Assembly (NCBI GenBank): GCA_039583875.1
Contig: CM077150.1
Coordinates: 177,143,499-177,207,498, forward strand
Source: Platanthera guangdongensis
Lineage: Eukaryota > Streptophyta > Magnoliopsida > Asparagales > Orchidaceae
Length of the DNA stretch: 64,000 nucleotides
Reading direction: 5' to 3'
Made by a program: the position numbers and the translations under genes. The notes under the pieces were generated by a model. That model had not been told where the DNA came from, ran no database searches, and saw only the letters and a program-made list of their open reading frames with translations. Positions within the stretch are counted from its first letter, which is position 1. Every line of letters starts with the position of its first letter. Shown here piece after piece: positions 31,920-44,639 of the stretch.

Positions 31920-33514
31920 TGTTGGATCCCTAGTTGGATTTGGGCTAGGTTCACTAATTAGGATGTCTGACCCACAATGTATAGCCAGGGTCATGTCTTT
32001 GAGTCCTAGAGTTTACGCTAAGTCATTAGGTTCAACCTTACATGGACCAGCCAGCAGAAGACCTTAGATTGACTCAAGACTTAGAAGAAATCAAGTTCAG
32101 TATATAAGTTCGATGTTCGTCAAACTCAGCTCAACGATCGTCGATCGCAGATTAACGAAGTCAGAGTTAATTCTCTGAGTTGAGCTTGACGATATTCAAG
32201 CTCAGGTCGACGAAATCTTGAGTTCAGCCTTCAACACATTCTTTCCAGATTTATTTCGCTGAACTCAGCTCGACGAAGACAGATTATCAGCACGACGAAC
32301 TTGGAGCGCATATTAGGCAAGTTATCTCCAGAATGCAGTTCACTGAGCTCAGGTCGACGAACAGGTTTTCTCAGGTTGACGAACAGGATTTTTCAGCTTG
32401 ATGAACGTGGATCTCCGATCGACGAAATCTAATCAGAGGTCGACGAATTCTGTCCAAGCCTGACTTAAAGTTTTTCCTCCTTTCTGTCCTTACTTTCTAT
32501 ATTATTTAGCAGTGATTTCTCTGAGTAATTAATGCACATATTCTCTTGAATATAGCCGTTATTGGCAGCATTGATTATGGTCTTCAACATGGATTAATTG
32601 CTTGCTTAATTTATTGGGATAGTTGGGAAACTCATTAAAGCAAATATTCTCCAGTCGATTTTCATTCTCCAGGAAATCAGCATTCAATGCTTGAGATTCA
32701 AATTTCAAAGGAGAATTTAAATACAGAATATAAAAGAGATTTTCTCTTTCAGACGGTCAGAACACAGTAGACAAGTGATACAGAACCAGAGAATGTACAA
32801 AAAATCTCTCAGACATTCTCTGTGCAGAAAACATATTGTTTTCACCTTGATCTTTCTGAGGAAGAAGAAGAACAACAACAAACACAAATCAAGAGTCTTC
32901 TTCAACTTCAACTCCAGGAGCTGTCAAGGACAATAATCATTCTATTAGTGAGAAGTTCCTGGATTACTTCAAGTCAAGGCAGAAGACATACACCCTGAGC
33001 AAGACTTCAAGTGATTTCTGAAGGATCCTTGACAATAGCAAATCCACTAGTCTTCTCTATTGAATAGAGAAAGAGAAGAGACCATCAAATCTCTCGCCCC
33101 CCTCTTGTATAAAGAGTTTATTAACTCCCTTCAAAAGTTTATTTTGGTTTTTGGGAACCTAATCAAGCACAAAGGGTTGTGAGATCTCCCTGGAAATAGA
33201 TCTTGTGGTGGCAGTCACCTGATCAAAACCTGCTAGTGGATTCCTACCAGGGTGGTAGAAGAGTAGATGTACCCAGGTTGGGGAACCGTTATAAAATTTC
33301 TTGTGTTATATGGTTGCCCTTTTTCCTATTGTTCTTGTTGTGGCTGTGATAGATTAGTTTGTTGTGCTGTGGTAGATTAGATTAGATTATCTTTTCTTTT
33401 TATTACTACTACTGATTTCAGTAATATGTTATGATAATATTTTAAACAACCAAAAAGTTTTATTATTTTGTTCACCCCCCTCTAGAGTAAATCAGATCTA
33501 ACCCCTATCTTTCA
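31920..33514 (+). repeat. 5' LTR of element S (1595 bp)
   Basis: Begins TGTTGGATCCCTAG and ends CTATCTTTCA. A TATA box TATAAAAG is at 32729-32736 and is present again in the 3' LTR at 43160-43167. The region 32095-32450 holds many TTCGTCGA...TCGACGAA-type repeats. Confidence 0.95.
32729..32736 (+). promoter_or_regulatory. TATA box of element S LTR
   Basis: TATAAAAG lies about 810 bases into the LTR, conserved in both copies. Transcription would start roughly 30 bases downstream. Confidence 0.6.
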
Positions 33515-33516
33515 AT

Positions 33517-33528
33517 TGGTATCAAAGC
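33517..33528 (+). other. Primer binding site of element S
   Basis: TGGTATCAAAGC, two bases after the LTR, is complementary to initiator tRNA-Met with one change from the usual TGGTATCAGAGC. Confidence 0.88.
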
Positions 33529-33619
33529 AAGTTCCTTTGGATGTACAAGTTAACACTTGAACTAAAAGATCCTTATTAGATCTGATCTTCTTTTTCATAT
33601 TTTTTCTGATTATTTTCAT

Positions 33620-35184
33620 GGCCTGGCACAGAACAAGGATTATGCAAGCATCAGACCTCCAGTTTGCAACTTAAATAAGTTTGTCATCTAGAAGGCAAGA
33701 ATCAGGCTTTATATGAATTCAATTGATGAGGACATATATAATTCTATTTTGACAGATCCTCCTCAACCCACAGCTGCTACATCTACCTATACTTCAAGCA
33801 CTCATGATGTTCAACCACCTGAGTGGACAGATGCTCAGAAAAAGGAAAAGATAGCAGATGCAAAGGCCATGAATATACTGGCTCAGACTATGTCAGATGA
33901 CATCTTCCAAAATGTGGCTGAATGCACATCTGCCAAAGCAATCTAGGATTCTCTCAACTAGATAGTTGCTGGTTCAGCTGATGAGAGGAATGATAGAAGA
34001 TCAACTCTCTTCTCCCAGTATGAGAATTTCAAGAAAGATGAATTAGAGTTTGTTAGTGACATGTACAACAGACTAAGCTCAATCATCAATGAGCTAAAGA
34101 CCCTGGATAAGGATATCACTCTCAATGAGGTGAATGACAAAATCCTAATGTGCTTCCCTAGCACTTGGGATTCTAGAATATGGCCAATTAAGGAGGCCAG
34201 AAGCTTGAATGAGATTTCCACTGAATCTCTTCTTGGAAAGCTCAAATCATATGAGCAACTGATAAAGTCCAGAGAAGTTACAGAGCAAAAGACTCCTACA
34301 TCATCAAGGAAGGAGCAGAATATAACTTTCAAAGATTTAGAAGTGACAGAATCCCCAACTGCCAGTGAAGAACTTCTGAGTCTCTTAGCTAAAAGATTTT
34401 ACAAGATGGTAAGGAAGGACTTAAGAAGAAAGTCATCCAGGCATGATGACAAACCCAGGTATGACAAAACACCCACTAAAGAGACTGTTTGTTTTGGGTG
34501 CAGCAAGCCAGGATACTTTATCTCAGAGTGTCCTGAGAATCAAAATAAGGAGAAAACAAGAGAAAAAGACTCCAGGAAGCATCACTACAACCGTCTTGTT
34601 CCAGCAAGCACAAGAGAAAAGAGAAGGGCTTTGTGGCCGAGACCTGGCGTGACACTGAAGAACAATCTTCATCCTATAGCTCCAGTGAAGAGGAAGAAGA
34701 AGCAAAGGCAAGAGAAGTTTGCCTTATGGCTATCAATGCCTCATGCATCACATTTGATGCTGAGGAACAAATAGAAGAATTAGATAAGGAAGAAACATCT
34801 GAATCAGAGGCAAATTAGGTATTGTCTTCCTTTGATTACAATTCTGATAGTTTTAAAACTGAATTCAAATCTCTTTGTATAAATTTAATAAATTCTGAAA
34901 AAGAAATTAAAACTCTTAGGGAAAAATTATTTGAACAAGATAACTTGCTGTCTGAAAATATTAAATTAAAAGATGAAATAACTTTAGCTCAAGAACAGAT
35001 TATATCACTAAAATCTGAGTTAGCTGAGGCCAGGCAACTTGAAGAATCCTTAAATAGGAGTAGCATCAAGTTGATGGATATCACAAGCACAGTGGATACC
35101 AGGCTAAATGACAAGTTGGGCTTACGTGCATCATCAAGCCAACCCCCCACTAATTTAGAAAAATATTCTAACAACTCTAATTAA
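33620..35184 (+). pseudogene. gag: Gag of element S
   Basis: Copia-type gag. The frame from about 33620 has A-S-I-R-P-P and K-A-R-I-R-L-Y-M-N-S-I, then Y-N-R-L-S-S-I-I-N-E-L-K-T-L (34061 on) and a zinc knuckle, CFGCSKPGYFISEC, in which the histidine is tyrosine. After a frame change near 34600 an acidic Ser/Glu-rich stretch and a long coiled coil follow (34822-35184: SEKEIKTLREKLFEQDNLL and similar heptads). The coiled coil is characteristic of Sirevirus Gag. Stops: TAG 33692-33694, TAG 33944-33946, TAG about 33959, TAG 34816-34818. Confidence 0.88.
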
Positions 35185-35800
35185 ATTTGTTTCTGAAAAA
35201 TGAAAAGAGAAAATATAAAATGATAATAATGTTAAACAAACTGAATCAAAACAAAAGAATAAGAATAAGAATAAGAAAAATCCAAATTATAACTATGTTC
35301 AATAGATTTCGTCGAACTCCGATCGACGAAATGTGTACAGTTCGTCGAACTCAAGTCGACGAACTCCGAACGCAAACTTTCACTATAGTTATTCGTTGAA
35401 CTACGATCAACGAAACCAGTTTGGTTCGTCGAACCGAGATCGATGATTTTGGGGCCCAGAGAATGAATATTCTCATTCTATGAGTGGAGTTCGATGAACG
35501 CATCCCCATTCGTCGAACTCAGACCGACGAACTCACTTAAATTTGTCGAAACCAGTTCAAGTTAACAGAAATTTGAATTTTTCTAAAACTTATAATCAAC
35601 CAAGATCTTCCATAAACTAATTCAATCAATGGAGTATTCCACCTAGAAGATATCATCCCTTAGGTTATAAATGCCAACCTGAATATTCTTATATCTCTAG
35701 TTTTAATTATGGGAAGAAAGAAGGACCTAAGGTAACCTGGGTCAAGAATAGCTAATTTGTTTCCTTGCAGGAGAAATATGATCCCACCATAGAGTAATAG
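35185..35800 (+). pseudogene. Gag-protease linker of element S with palindromic repeats
   Basis: Coding remnant rich in Asn/Lys/Ser. Between 35307 and 35560 it contains five or so copies of the TTCGTCGAACTC-GATCGACGAA repeat that also fills the LTRs. Read as protein the repeat gives S-S-N-S-D-R-R units. The end (G-P-K-V-T-W-V-K-N) is the usual spacer before protease. Confidence 0.65.
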
Positions 35801-36888
35801 TGGTATCTGGATAGTGGTTATTCTAAATACATGATTGGAAACAAGAAAAACCTAATCCACTACAAGTCAAAGCTAGGACCTAAAGTAATGTTTGGTGACT
35901 CCAATTGTGGCCAGACTGAAGGCTATGGAAAGGTCAAGATTGGGGCCGTCACCTTCAGGAAGGTAGCTTATATAAGTGGACTGAAGCACAACCTCATCTC
36001 CATAAGTCAGTTATGTGATGAAAGGTTTCAGGTATCCTTTAATAAAACTTCCCGCATTATTACTTCTTTAGATAACCATGTAGTATTGACTAGCACTAGA
36101 GTAGGAAACATTTACATAGTTAACTTCCAGTCAGCTAAATCTGAAATATGTTTATTTAATCAAACTAGCAATAATAATGACCTTTGACATAGGAGATTAG
36201 GTCATGTAAATTTGAAAAACATTGCCAAACTCTCTAGGGACAACCTTGTTAGAAGGTTGTCTTCTTGCCCCTACAAGAAGGAAAACCTTTGCAAGGCTTG
36301 TCAATTAGGCAAGCAAACTAAAAATAGTTTTAAATCTGTAAATAAAAGTGACTCGCCTAGAATATTATACTTGCTACATATGGACCTTTTTGGCCCTATT
36401 GCAGTACAAAGTCTGGGAGGGAAATCTTATACTTTAGTGGTTTTAGATGATTTCTCTAGATTCACTTGGGTATTCTTTCTGAGATCTAAGTCTGATTACT
36501 TCAAGGTTCTTATAGATTTTCTCAAGAACATACAGATTGAGTACTTTACTCCATTTGCATTGATCAGAAGTGATCATGGTACTGAGTTTGAGTCTCTTCT
36601 TATACAAGAGTTCTGTGAGAAGGAAGGTATCAGGCACTGCTTCTCATCTCCTAGAACACCTCAACAAAATGGGGTTGCTGAAAGGAAGAATAGAACCCTA
36701 ATTGAATTTGCAGGCACATTACTTGCAGATGCTCATTTTCCCCTATCCTTTTGGGCAGAGGCTGTGAGTATAACAAATTATGTACTGAATAGAAGTCTTA
36801 TACACAAGCTTAAGAATAATACTCCTTATGAGCTACTTAAAGAGAAGAAACCTAAAGTAGACTGTTTTAAAATATTTACTTTCTAGTG
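35801..36888 (+). pseudogene. pol: Protease and integrase of element S
   Basis: Protease active site WYLDSGYSKYMIGN (the usual C-S-x-H is altered but D-S-G is kept), then H-N-L-I-S-I-S-Q-L. After a TGA at 36185-36187 (expected tryptophan) comes the IN zinc domain H-R-R-L-G-H...C-K-A-C-Q, then the core with D in HMDLFGP, D in RSDHGTEF and E in QQNGVAERKNR: the triad is complete. A TAG at 36884-36886 breaks the frame, which continues to about 37490. Confidence 0.93.
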
Positions 36889-37498
36889 TTACATTCACAA
36901 CAATAATAAGAAACACGTTAGAAAATTTGAAGCCAAGGCTGAAATGGTAATTTTTCTTGGATATTCCCAAGTAAGCAAGGCTTACAGGGTCTATAATAAA
37001 TCTACCATGAAAATTGAAGAATCTGTACATATTTCATTTGATGAAACTAACATGTTTTACAAGGAGAAAGAAATTTCTACCAATAACTCTTTGCAGGAAC
37101 CACATTTGTGTGAGAAGCTGAATGAATTAACCCTCATTAATGAGGTTATCAGCCATCCCTCTCCACAAATTGCTGAAGATAGTGAAGATGAAGACACTGA
37201 AATCAGTGAAGAACCTCCAACAACTACTATAATTCCACAAGAGGAATTTCTTCCCCAAGCTGTTGCTCAACCAACTCCACCTACTGAATTTGTCACACTT
37301 AGAGATCACCCTGTATCTCAAGTGATTGTAGACATTTCATTTGGTGTGCAGACAAGACATCAACTAAACCAAAACTTGACGCATGCCTGCTTCATATATC
37401 ATATTGAGTCCCAATACATTAAAGATGTAGAGCAAGATCCCCACTGGATTATTACAATGCAAGAGAAGCTCAACCAGTTTGAGAGATGCAGAGTTTGA
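36889..37498 (+). pseudogene. pol: Integrase C-terminus and linker of element S
   Basis: In the same frame as IN: I-F-L-G-Y-S...A-Y-R-V-Y-N-K, the GKGY-like copia IN C-terminal motif, then an acidic linker (E-D-S-E-D-E-D-T-E-I-S-E) and the entry to RT ([14 protein letters not shown]). It ends with a frame change at about 37495. Confidence 0.85.
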
Positions 37499-38939
37499 GA
37501 TTTAGTTACAAGACTAAAAGACTACCAGTCATTGGAACTAAATGGGTATTCAGAAACAAACTAGATGCCCAAGGTGTTATCATAAGGAACAAGCCAAGGC
37601 TGGTTGCTCAAGGCTATAAGCAAGAGGAAGGGATTGACTATGACCAGACATTTGCACCTGTTGCAAGGCTGGAAGCAATCAGGATCTTCCTTGCATATGT
37701 TGCCTACAAAAAGTTCAAAGTATACCAAATTGATGTCAAGAGTGCATTCTTGAATGGTGAACTTAAAGAAGAGGTTTATGTGGAGCAACCACCAGGTTTT
37801 ATCTCTCAAACTCATCCCTCTTATGTCTTTAAATTACATAAAGCTCCCTATGGTTTAAAGTAAGCTCTAAGAGCTTTGTATGAAACCTTAGCTAGCTTTC
37901 TTCTACAGCATAAATTTTCTAGGGGCATAGTAGATAGGACATTATTCACTAGATACCATAAGGATCAAATCTTATTAGTACAAATCTATTTAGATGACAT
38001 TATTTTTGGGTCTACAGATTCCAAACTATGCAAGAGGTTCTTTGACCTCATGCATTCCAAGTTTGAAATGAGTAGCATGGGTGAGCTCTCCTACTTCCTT
38101 GGTCTCCAAGTGAAGCTGCTACCTGATGGCATCTTCATATCCCAATCTAAGTATGTTAAGTTGCTAATCAAAAAGTTTGGGATGTCAGATGCCTCAGCCA
38201 AGAAAATACCTATGGCTACAAATATTGTAATTGATTCTGATGAACATGGGAAACTTGTAGATCAGAAATTATATAAGGTCATTGTTAGGTCCCTGTTATA
38301 TCTTACAACAAGTAGACCAGACATCATATTTTCTTCATCTCTTTGTGCTAGGTTCCAGGTGAACCCTAAAGAATCTCACATTATTTTCTTAAAAAGGATT
38401 TTAAGATATATAAAGAGTTGTCCTAGTCTAGGAATCTGGTATCCAACTGAGTCAGAGTTTGAGTTGACTGGATACTCAGATGCTGACTTTGCTATATGTA
38501 CAGTAGACAAAAAAGCACATCAGGGACATGCCAGTTCCTTGGTATGAGACTAGTGTCTTAGTTTTGCAAAAAGCAGTCATCTGTGTCAACTTCAACTGCT
38601 GAAGCAGAATACATAGCAGCTGGCAGTTGTTGTTCCCATATACTGTGGATTCAGAACCAACTCCTATATTATGGCTTCAACTTAAATAATTCAACCTTAC
38701 TATGTGATAACACAAGTGCAATTTCTATTGCACAAAATCCAGTACATCATAGTAGGACTAAGCACATAGACATTAGGCATCATTTCATTAGAGTGTGTGT
38801 GGACAAAAATAAAATTAAGCTTGTCTACATCTACACTGATTTGCAAAGAGAAGACATCTTCACCAAACCCTTGGATGAAAGGAATCATCTGTTCTTTATA
38901 AATCAACTTGGTATGATCAATGGAGAGGCCTTAATTTAA
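37486..38939 (+). pseudogene. pol: RT and RNase H of element S
   Basis: RT frame 37486-38547 with [44 protein letters not shown] and catalytic YLDDIIFGS. A TAA at 37861-37863 interrupts it in place of glutamine. RNase H continues in a shifted frame 38583-38939 with STAEAEYIAAG, LCDNTSAI, HSRTKHIDIRHHFIR and DIFTKPLD. All copia motifs are identifiable; the frame change lies at 38540-38580. Confidence 0.93.
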
Positions 38940-39330
38940 ATTTATGTCTGTGGTCGAAGAATTTGCCTCAATTCATTGAACGAAGATCGACGAACTGAGA
39001 AAAGTTCTTGAGAAATTCGTCAAATAGAGATCTACGAACTCTCTGCGTGTGAAGCTCTTTTCGTCGAACGGAGATCGAAGATATTACTTCAGAAAATTTT
39101 TGTCAAAGTAAGATCGACGAAATGTTTTCACTTCTTCTGACTGAGATCGACGAATTCTTTTGTCAATAAAATATTTCGTCGACCTAAGATTGAAGAATTT
39201 TTATTTTTTCATCGGACGGAGTGTGCCGCTTCATATTCTTAAAACCATATATCTAGGTTTTCTTTGAGCTCCGTCCCTCGCTTTCTGTTCCCATGCACTT
39301 GATCTATCTATTTTCCTTTGCAGGCGAACA
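38940..39330 (+). repeat. Palindrome-rich spacer between pol and the extra ORF of S
   Basis: Non-coding spacer with further copies of the TCGTCGAA...GATCGACGAA motif (about 38970-39200), ending in a pyrimidine-rich stretch TTTCCTTTGCAG at 39313-39324 that resembles a 3' splice site just before the extra ORF. Such splicing would fit expression of the downstream ORF from a spliced mRNA. Confidence 0.6.
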
Positions 39331-42179
39331 AATGGCGATTCTGGTGAACTCCCTGGCATCAATGAGTTCGACATGGGCTTTGACATTAATTTCAATTCCT
39401 TTCAGCACTCAGACCAAATCTTCTTGGACATACTGCAATTGTTTGAAGAACAAAATCTGAAGAATTTCATGACTCAAAGAATAAAGATAGCAGCAACTGA
39501 AATTAGAGAATGGGTATTCTCTTCCACAACACCAGACGCGGATACCATCACCGGGACCATATCCGGTAACCCAATTTCTCTTTCCCTCGTTGTTTTGACT
39601 GAGATTTTTGGTTTCATGAATGGAAACGAAGATATAGAAATGGATTGTGATGACTATGATAATATGTTAATAAAGATAGGTCATTCTGAAGAGAACCCAA
39701 ATAAACTACTGAAAAAAACTTATCTTCTGAGTATAAGTTCTTAGCCGATATAGTTGGCAAAGTTCTACTAGGAAAACATACCGCCCACAACTACATTACC
39801 AGGCATCAATTCTTGGTGATGGGTGCTCTAGTTGAAAAGAAAGGAGCAAACTGGGGAAAATTATTGTATGATTTGATAAAGAAAAAGAATAATAAGAAAG
39901 AGGTCTATTTTGGAAGAATACTGGGCATATTCCTTCAGGAAAAAGCATCTGAATCACTGGTCTCCCAGACCATATTCATAAATGCTTCCAAGAGGTTGAC
40001 TTGTGCCTTATTTGGAAGGTGGGAGAGGACCATCACTAAGCCATCTAGGGCTTCCTCCTCTTCCACACCTTCTGAGGGCACAAGGGTTGTACCATCCACT
40101 CCCCACCCTAGTGTTGAAGAAGTGTCCATTCCCCATCCTCCTTCAACAACACCTATTCAAACAACAACTCCTCCACTTCTAGACGTTGTCCTTCCCTCCA
40201 CCAGAATTCCTTCACCACCTGCTCACCAATACATCCACCTACACCAGTTCCATCTCCTGAGCACATCACTCCACCTTCATCTCCACTTCCACCTCATCTA
40301 AATGACATACATCTGGACACATTCATGTCTTCCCCCACCTTTAATCTACTCACCTCATTCCCATCTACACCTATTTCACCTGTACATGACCATTCCACTC
40401 CAATACCATTTCCAGCTGCTTCACCCTCACAGGATGACATCACACTAGATGTCCCTCCATCTGATATTATTCCTCTCCCTCATCCATCCATATCCACTCA
40501 AACTCCTCCAGAGTTTATGGATATAGATTCTCCCACCCTTTCCTCTATCCTGGAGCATATCACTCCAGTGATCAGGCACCTCATAGCAGAGGCAATCACA
40601 CCTCTTGTTGCCTCCATTTCTTTTCTTGATGTTCTCCTTACTGCCTCCTATGTCCCTTCTTCTTCTAGGGGACTGATCCAGTATCCACTGAAATCAGGCA
40701 GGGGAGATGCTCATTGAAGAAGCAGTTCCAGCTTCAGCAGTAGCAGTAGTATAAATTTTGTTTACAGATGCAGAGACTGATGTATAGATGCTTAAAGAAG
40801 CCGAGACAGTAACATATGATACATTATGTACAGATACAGCTATAGATATGCCAGAAGCTTTGACTGTGGGTGATTGCTTCGTCAATCCCACAGTTGATTT
40901 GTTCAATTTATTAAATTCTTTTGATACAGTACATTTGAATTTTCTTCTAGTAGTCTGCCCAAAGCCTTCTATGGCTATTGTCCCTTATACTACTCCAATA
41001 AGCCCTATAGTTGCTAAGCAACTTAAGGCAAGTTTTATTGTAGCAGAGTCTCCAAAAGTATCATCCCCCAAGGCCAGTTCTTCTCCAAAGGCTATCTCAC
41101 CTCCCACATACAAGATGGATGATAGTCATGTACCAGATTTAGATGAAATTATTCTTGCAGACATTGCAGAAGAAAGTCTGACAGTTTCTGAAACCATTGT
41201 TGCTCAACCAGCTCTTCCAGAACCTTCAGTGGCTCCTCAAGCTGAAAAACAAATATCTAAAGATATTTTGAAGGCCATTGATGCCTTATATGATAATCCT
41301 CAAGGATCTTCTGATGATTAAGATGATGATGCTGACTCTGAGGATATTGATAATACTATGGCTAAGAAGAAAGATGTTAAGAAGAGAAAGGCTATTCCCA
41401 AAGCTACTCCCAAACCAAATCCCACACATGATACCCCATACTATATTCTATAGAATATTACTCCATATCCAGGGATGCCAACATGGATGTGGTTATCTAA
41501 GAATGAGCAAAAAGCCAGGAAGAAGAGTAGAAGGTACTCTCCCCGTCCTCCTTCTCAAAGGAACTAGAGACGCCCTCCTCCTCCTCCTCCTCCTACTATT
41601 GGTGCTTCTGGACATATTTCTCAAAGATCTAGTCCATATGCTCAAACATATCAAAGACAACCAGGTAGATCTTCAAAATCTCAAGGAAGCAGTCAGCACA
41701 GATACTCAAGCAGTAGCAGACATCAGCAACAGCAACAGCAACAAGACATTCAACAGAAAGCATCTGAAACTGAAAAAGCTGAAAGTCCAAAAAGGTTAGA
41801 TTCTCCACCAATTCCATTTGTAGATCCAGAACAAGATAATACTGCAAGAATGGCCAGATTCCAAGAGCTAGTGGGACTCTCCATGATTAATAAAGCCAAA
41901 GTTGAAGGCAGAGATCCCTCTAAATACTCCATGATGTCATCCTATAGAAGAGAAGAGCTTAAAAGGTATGAAAAAGCTAACAAATTTTTCAATGTTGATA
42001 CTTACATGAATTTGCATCCAGAGGCTGTTGTACCAAGAGCTACCTCTGTCAATATAATTGGAGCTGCTGACATGACCATGTCTAGAAGAGAAGCAGCCAA
42101 TCCTAACAGAGAAATCAAATTCACGAAGCCCTCTGATAAAGGCAAAGCTGATAAGGAAAAGCAGAAGAAGAACAAATGA
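39331..42179 (+). pseudogene. Extra (env-like position) ORF of element S
   Basis: A 2.8-kb region between RNase H and the 3' LTR, the position of the env-like ORF in Sireviruses. Pieces in several frames: 39373-39744 (globular, L-F-E-E-Q-N-L-K-N-F), 39813-40301 running into Pro/Ser/Thr-rich sequence, 40325-40717, 40788-41321 (acidic), 41330-41800 and 41850-42179 (basic, K-R-Y-E-K-A-N-K-F-F-N-V-D, ending in a Lys-rich tail). I see no clear signal peptide or fusion-type membrane segment, so calling it an envelope is unsupported. Function unknown. Confidence 0.7.
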
Positions 42180-42338
42180 ATATCTTGTTTAGTTGTTTTT
42201 GTCTAAACTATATTTATTTAAACTGTCACAAAGCGTGTTATGTACATATCTTCTCGATATCATTTAAATATTCTGCCAGATATATTTATTTTTCTTTCTG
42301 ATTGTTTTTCCTTTTATATTATTAGTGACCTCACCTAA

Positions 42339-42350
42339 ATAGGGGGAGAT
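42339..42350 (+). other. Polypurine tract of element S
   Basis: ATAGGGGGAGAT directly before the 3' LTR start TGTTGG. Confidence 0.85.
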
Positions 42351-43949
42351 TGTTGGATCCCTAGTTGGATTTGGGCTAGGTTCACTAATTAGGATGTCTG
42401 ACCCACAATGTATAGCCAGATCATGTCTTTGAGTCCTAGAGTTTAGGCTAAGTCATTAGGTTCAACCTTACATGGACCAGCCAGCAAAAGACCTCAGATT
42501 GACTCAAGACTTAGAAGAAAACAAGTTCAGTATATAAGTTCGATATTCGTCAAACTCATCTCAACGATCTTCGATCGCAGATCGACGAACTCAGAGTTAA
42601 TTCTCTTAGTTGAGCTTGATAATATTCGAGCTCAGGTCGATGAAGTCTAGAGTTCAGCCTTCAACACATTCTTTCCAGATTTATTTCGCTGAACTCAGCT
42701 CGATGAAGACAGATTATCTGCTCGATGAACCTGGAGCATAGATTAGGCAAGTTATCTCAAGAATGCAGTTCGCTGAGCTCAGGTCGACGAACAAGTTTTC
42801 TTAGGTCGATGAACATGATTTCTCAGCTTGACGAACGTGGATCTCCGGTCGACAAAATCTGTTCAGAGGTCGACGAATTCTGTCCAAGCCTGACTTAGAG
42901 CTTTTTCCTCATTTCTGTCCTTACTTTCTATATTATTTAGCAGTGATTTCTCTGAGTAATTAATGTATATATTCTTTTAAACATAGCCGTTATTGGAAGT
43001 ATTGAGTATGGTCTTCATCAGGGATTAATTACTTTCTTAATTTATTGGGAGAGTTGGGAAACTCATTAAAGCAAATATTCTCCAGCCGATTTTCATTCTC
43101 CAGGCAATCAACATTCAATGCTTGAGATTCAAATTTCAAAGGAGAATTCAACTACAGAATATAAAAGAGATTTTCTCTTTCAAACGGTCAGAACACAGTA
43201 GAGAAGTGATATAGAACCAGAGAATATATAGAAAATCTCTCAGGCATTTTCTTTGCAGAAAACATAATGTTTTCACCTTGATCTTTCTGAAGAAGAACAA
43301 CAACAACACACACAAATCAAGAGTCTTCTTCAACTTCAACTCCAGGAGCTTTCAAGGACAACAATCATTCTATCAGTCAGAAGTTCTTGGATTATTTCAA
43401 GTCAAGGCAGAATACCTACACCATGAGCAAGGCTTAAAGTGATTTCTGAAGGAACCTTCATAACAACAAATCCACTAGTCTTCTCTATTGAATAGAGAAA
43501 GAGAAGACACCATCAAATCTCTCTCCCCAATCCTGTATAAAGGGTTTATTAACTCCCTTCAAAAGTTTATTTTGGTTTTTGGGCACCTGATCAAAAGCTC
43601 AAAGGGTTATGAGATCTCCATGGAAATAGATCTTGTGGTGGCAGTCACCTGATCAAAACCTGCTAGTGGATTCCTACCAGGGTTGTAGAAGAGTGGATGT
43701 ACCCAGGTTGCGAAACCATTATAAAATTTCTTGTGTTGTCTGGTTGACCTTTTTCCTGTTATTCTTGTTGTGGCTGTGATAGATTAGTTTGCTATTTTGT
43801 GGTAGATTAGATTAAATTATCTTTTCTTTCTATTACTACTACTGGTTTCACTAATATATTATGATAATATTTTAAACAGCCAAAAAATTTTATTACTTTA
43901 TTCACCCCTCCCCCCTCTAGAGTAAATCAGATCTAACCCCTATCTTTCA
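42351..43949 (+). repeat. 3' LTR of element S (1599 bp)
   Basis: Colinear with 31920-33514, same ends TGTTGG...TTTCA. Palindromic repeats at 42535-42880 correspond to those of the 5' copy with scattered substitutions and small indels. Confidence 0.95.
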
Positions 43950-43952
43950 GAC

Positions 43953-44624
43953 ATGAAGGCCTTGCTGATAGAGCAGTACTTCCCTACGTACCATCGAACA
44001 CAGATGTTTGATGATTTGGCTACCCTTAAGCAAGGGAATCGGTCGGTTTCTGAGTATATGAGTCTACTTAAGGACATGATGGTTAGGTGTGGCGTGAAAG
44101 AGATACCCGAGGTTAACCTCTCTAGGTTTCATAAGGGGTTAAAACCCGACATCTAGGGAAAATTATTGCGTTATGGTCACACCAACCTACACATCACTTT
44201 TAACGTTGCATTAGATATCGAGAAGCACAACATGCATAAAAATAAGTCTCGTTCGTTTAAGAAGGGAAAGTCCATCTTAGGACCACCTCCCACTTCCACC
44301 TATAAGGATAAGGGGAATTTCCAGTCCACCGACTCGAGCTCCATAGTTGTGACTGCCACGAATAGTAGAAACCCAACGGGTGATAGAGTCCCGGTAGGAA
44401 GGGTCAACAAAATGAATGCGACTTGTTTTGCTTTAGGGATTCAAGGTCACTATGCTAGTGAGTTCCCTACTAAGCCCAAGCCCTTAACACTATTAGATTC
44501 CACATGTGAGTCAGACGACTTGATTTATGAGGCAGAAGAGTATACCGAGTCTGAAGGAGTGCTTAGCGATATGGAGGATGAATCCCATATCATGGTCATG
44601 AGGTGTATTTTGGCGACTCCATGA
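43953..44624 (+). pseudogene. gag: Gag of element H, second part
   Basis: Continues the capsid after S: L-L-I-E-Q-Y-F-P, LATLKQGNRSVSEYM and L-S-R-F-H-K-G-L, then TAG at 44154-44156, basic K-N-K-S-R-S-F-K-K-G-K and a ruined zinc knuckle C-F-A-L-G-I-Q-G-H-Y-A-S-E-F (two cysteines replaced). Acidic end, stop at 44622-44624. Confidence 0.88.
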
Positions 44625-44639
44625 GCGTTAGATGACTGG

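Larger units (their letters stand above)
31920..43949 (+). mobile_element. Element S: Sirevirus-type Ty1/copia retrotransposon with TSD
   Basis: A 12-kb element: LTRs 31920-33514 and 42351-43949, PBS 33517-33528, gag with C-terminal coiled coil, protease, IN, RT, RNase H, then a 2.9-kb extra ORF region and a polypurine tract. It is flanked by the duplication GACAT (31915-31919 and 43950-43954) inside H gag. Copia order (IN before RT) and the additional ORF after RNase H place it in the plant-specific Sirevirus group. All ORFs carry stops or frameshifts. Confidence 0.95.

Noticed and set aside
39331..42179. Calling the extra ORF of S an envelope glycoprotein
   Set aside because: No signal peptide, cleavage site or convincing membrane anchor is visible; only the position matches.
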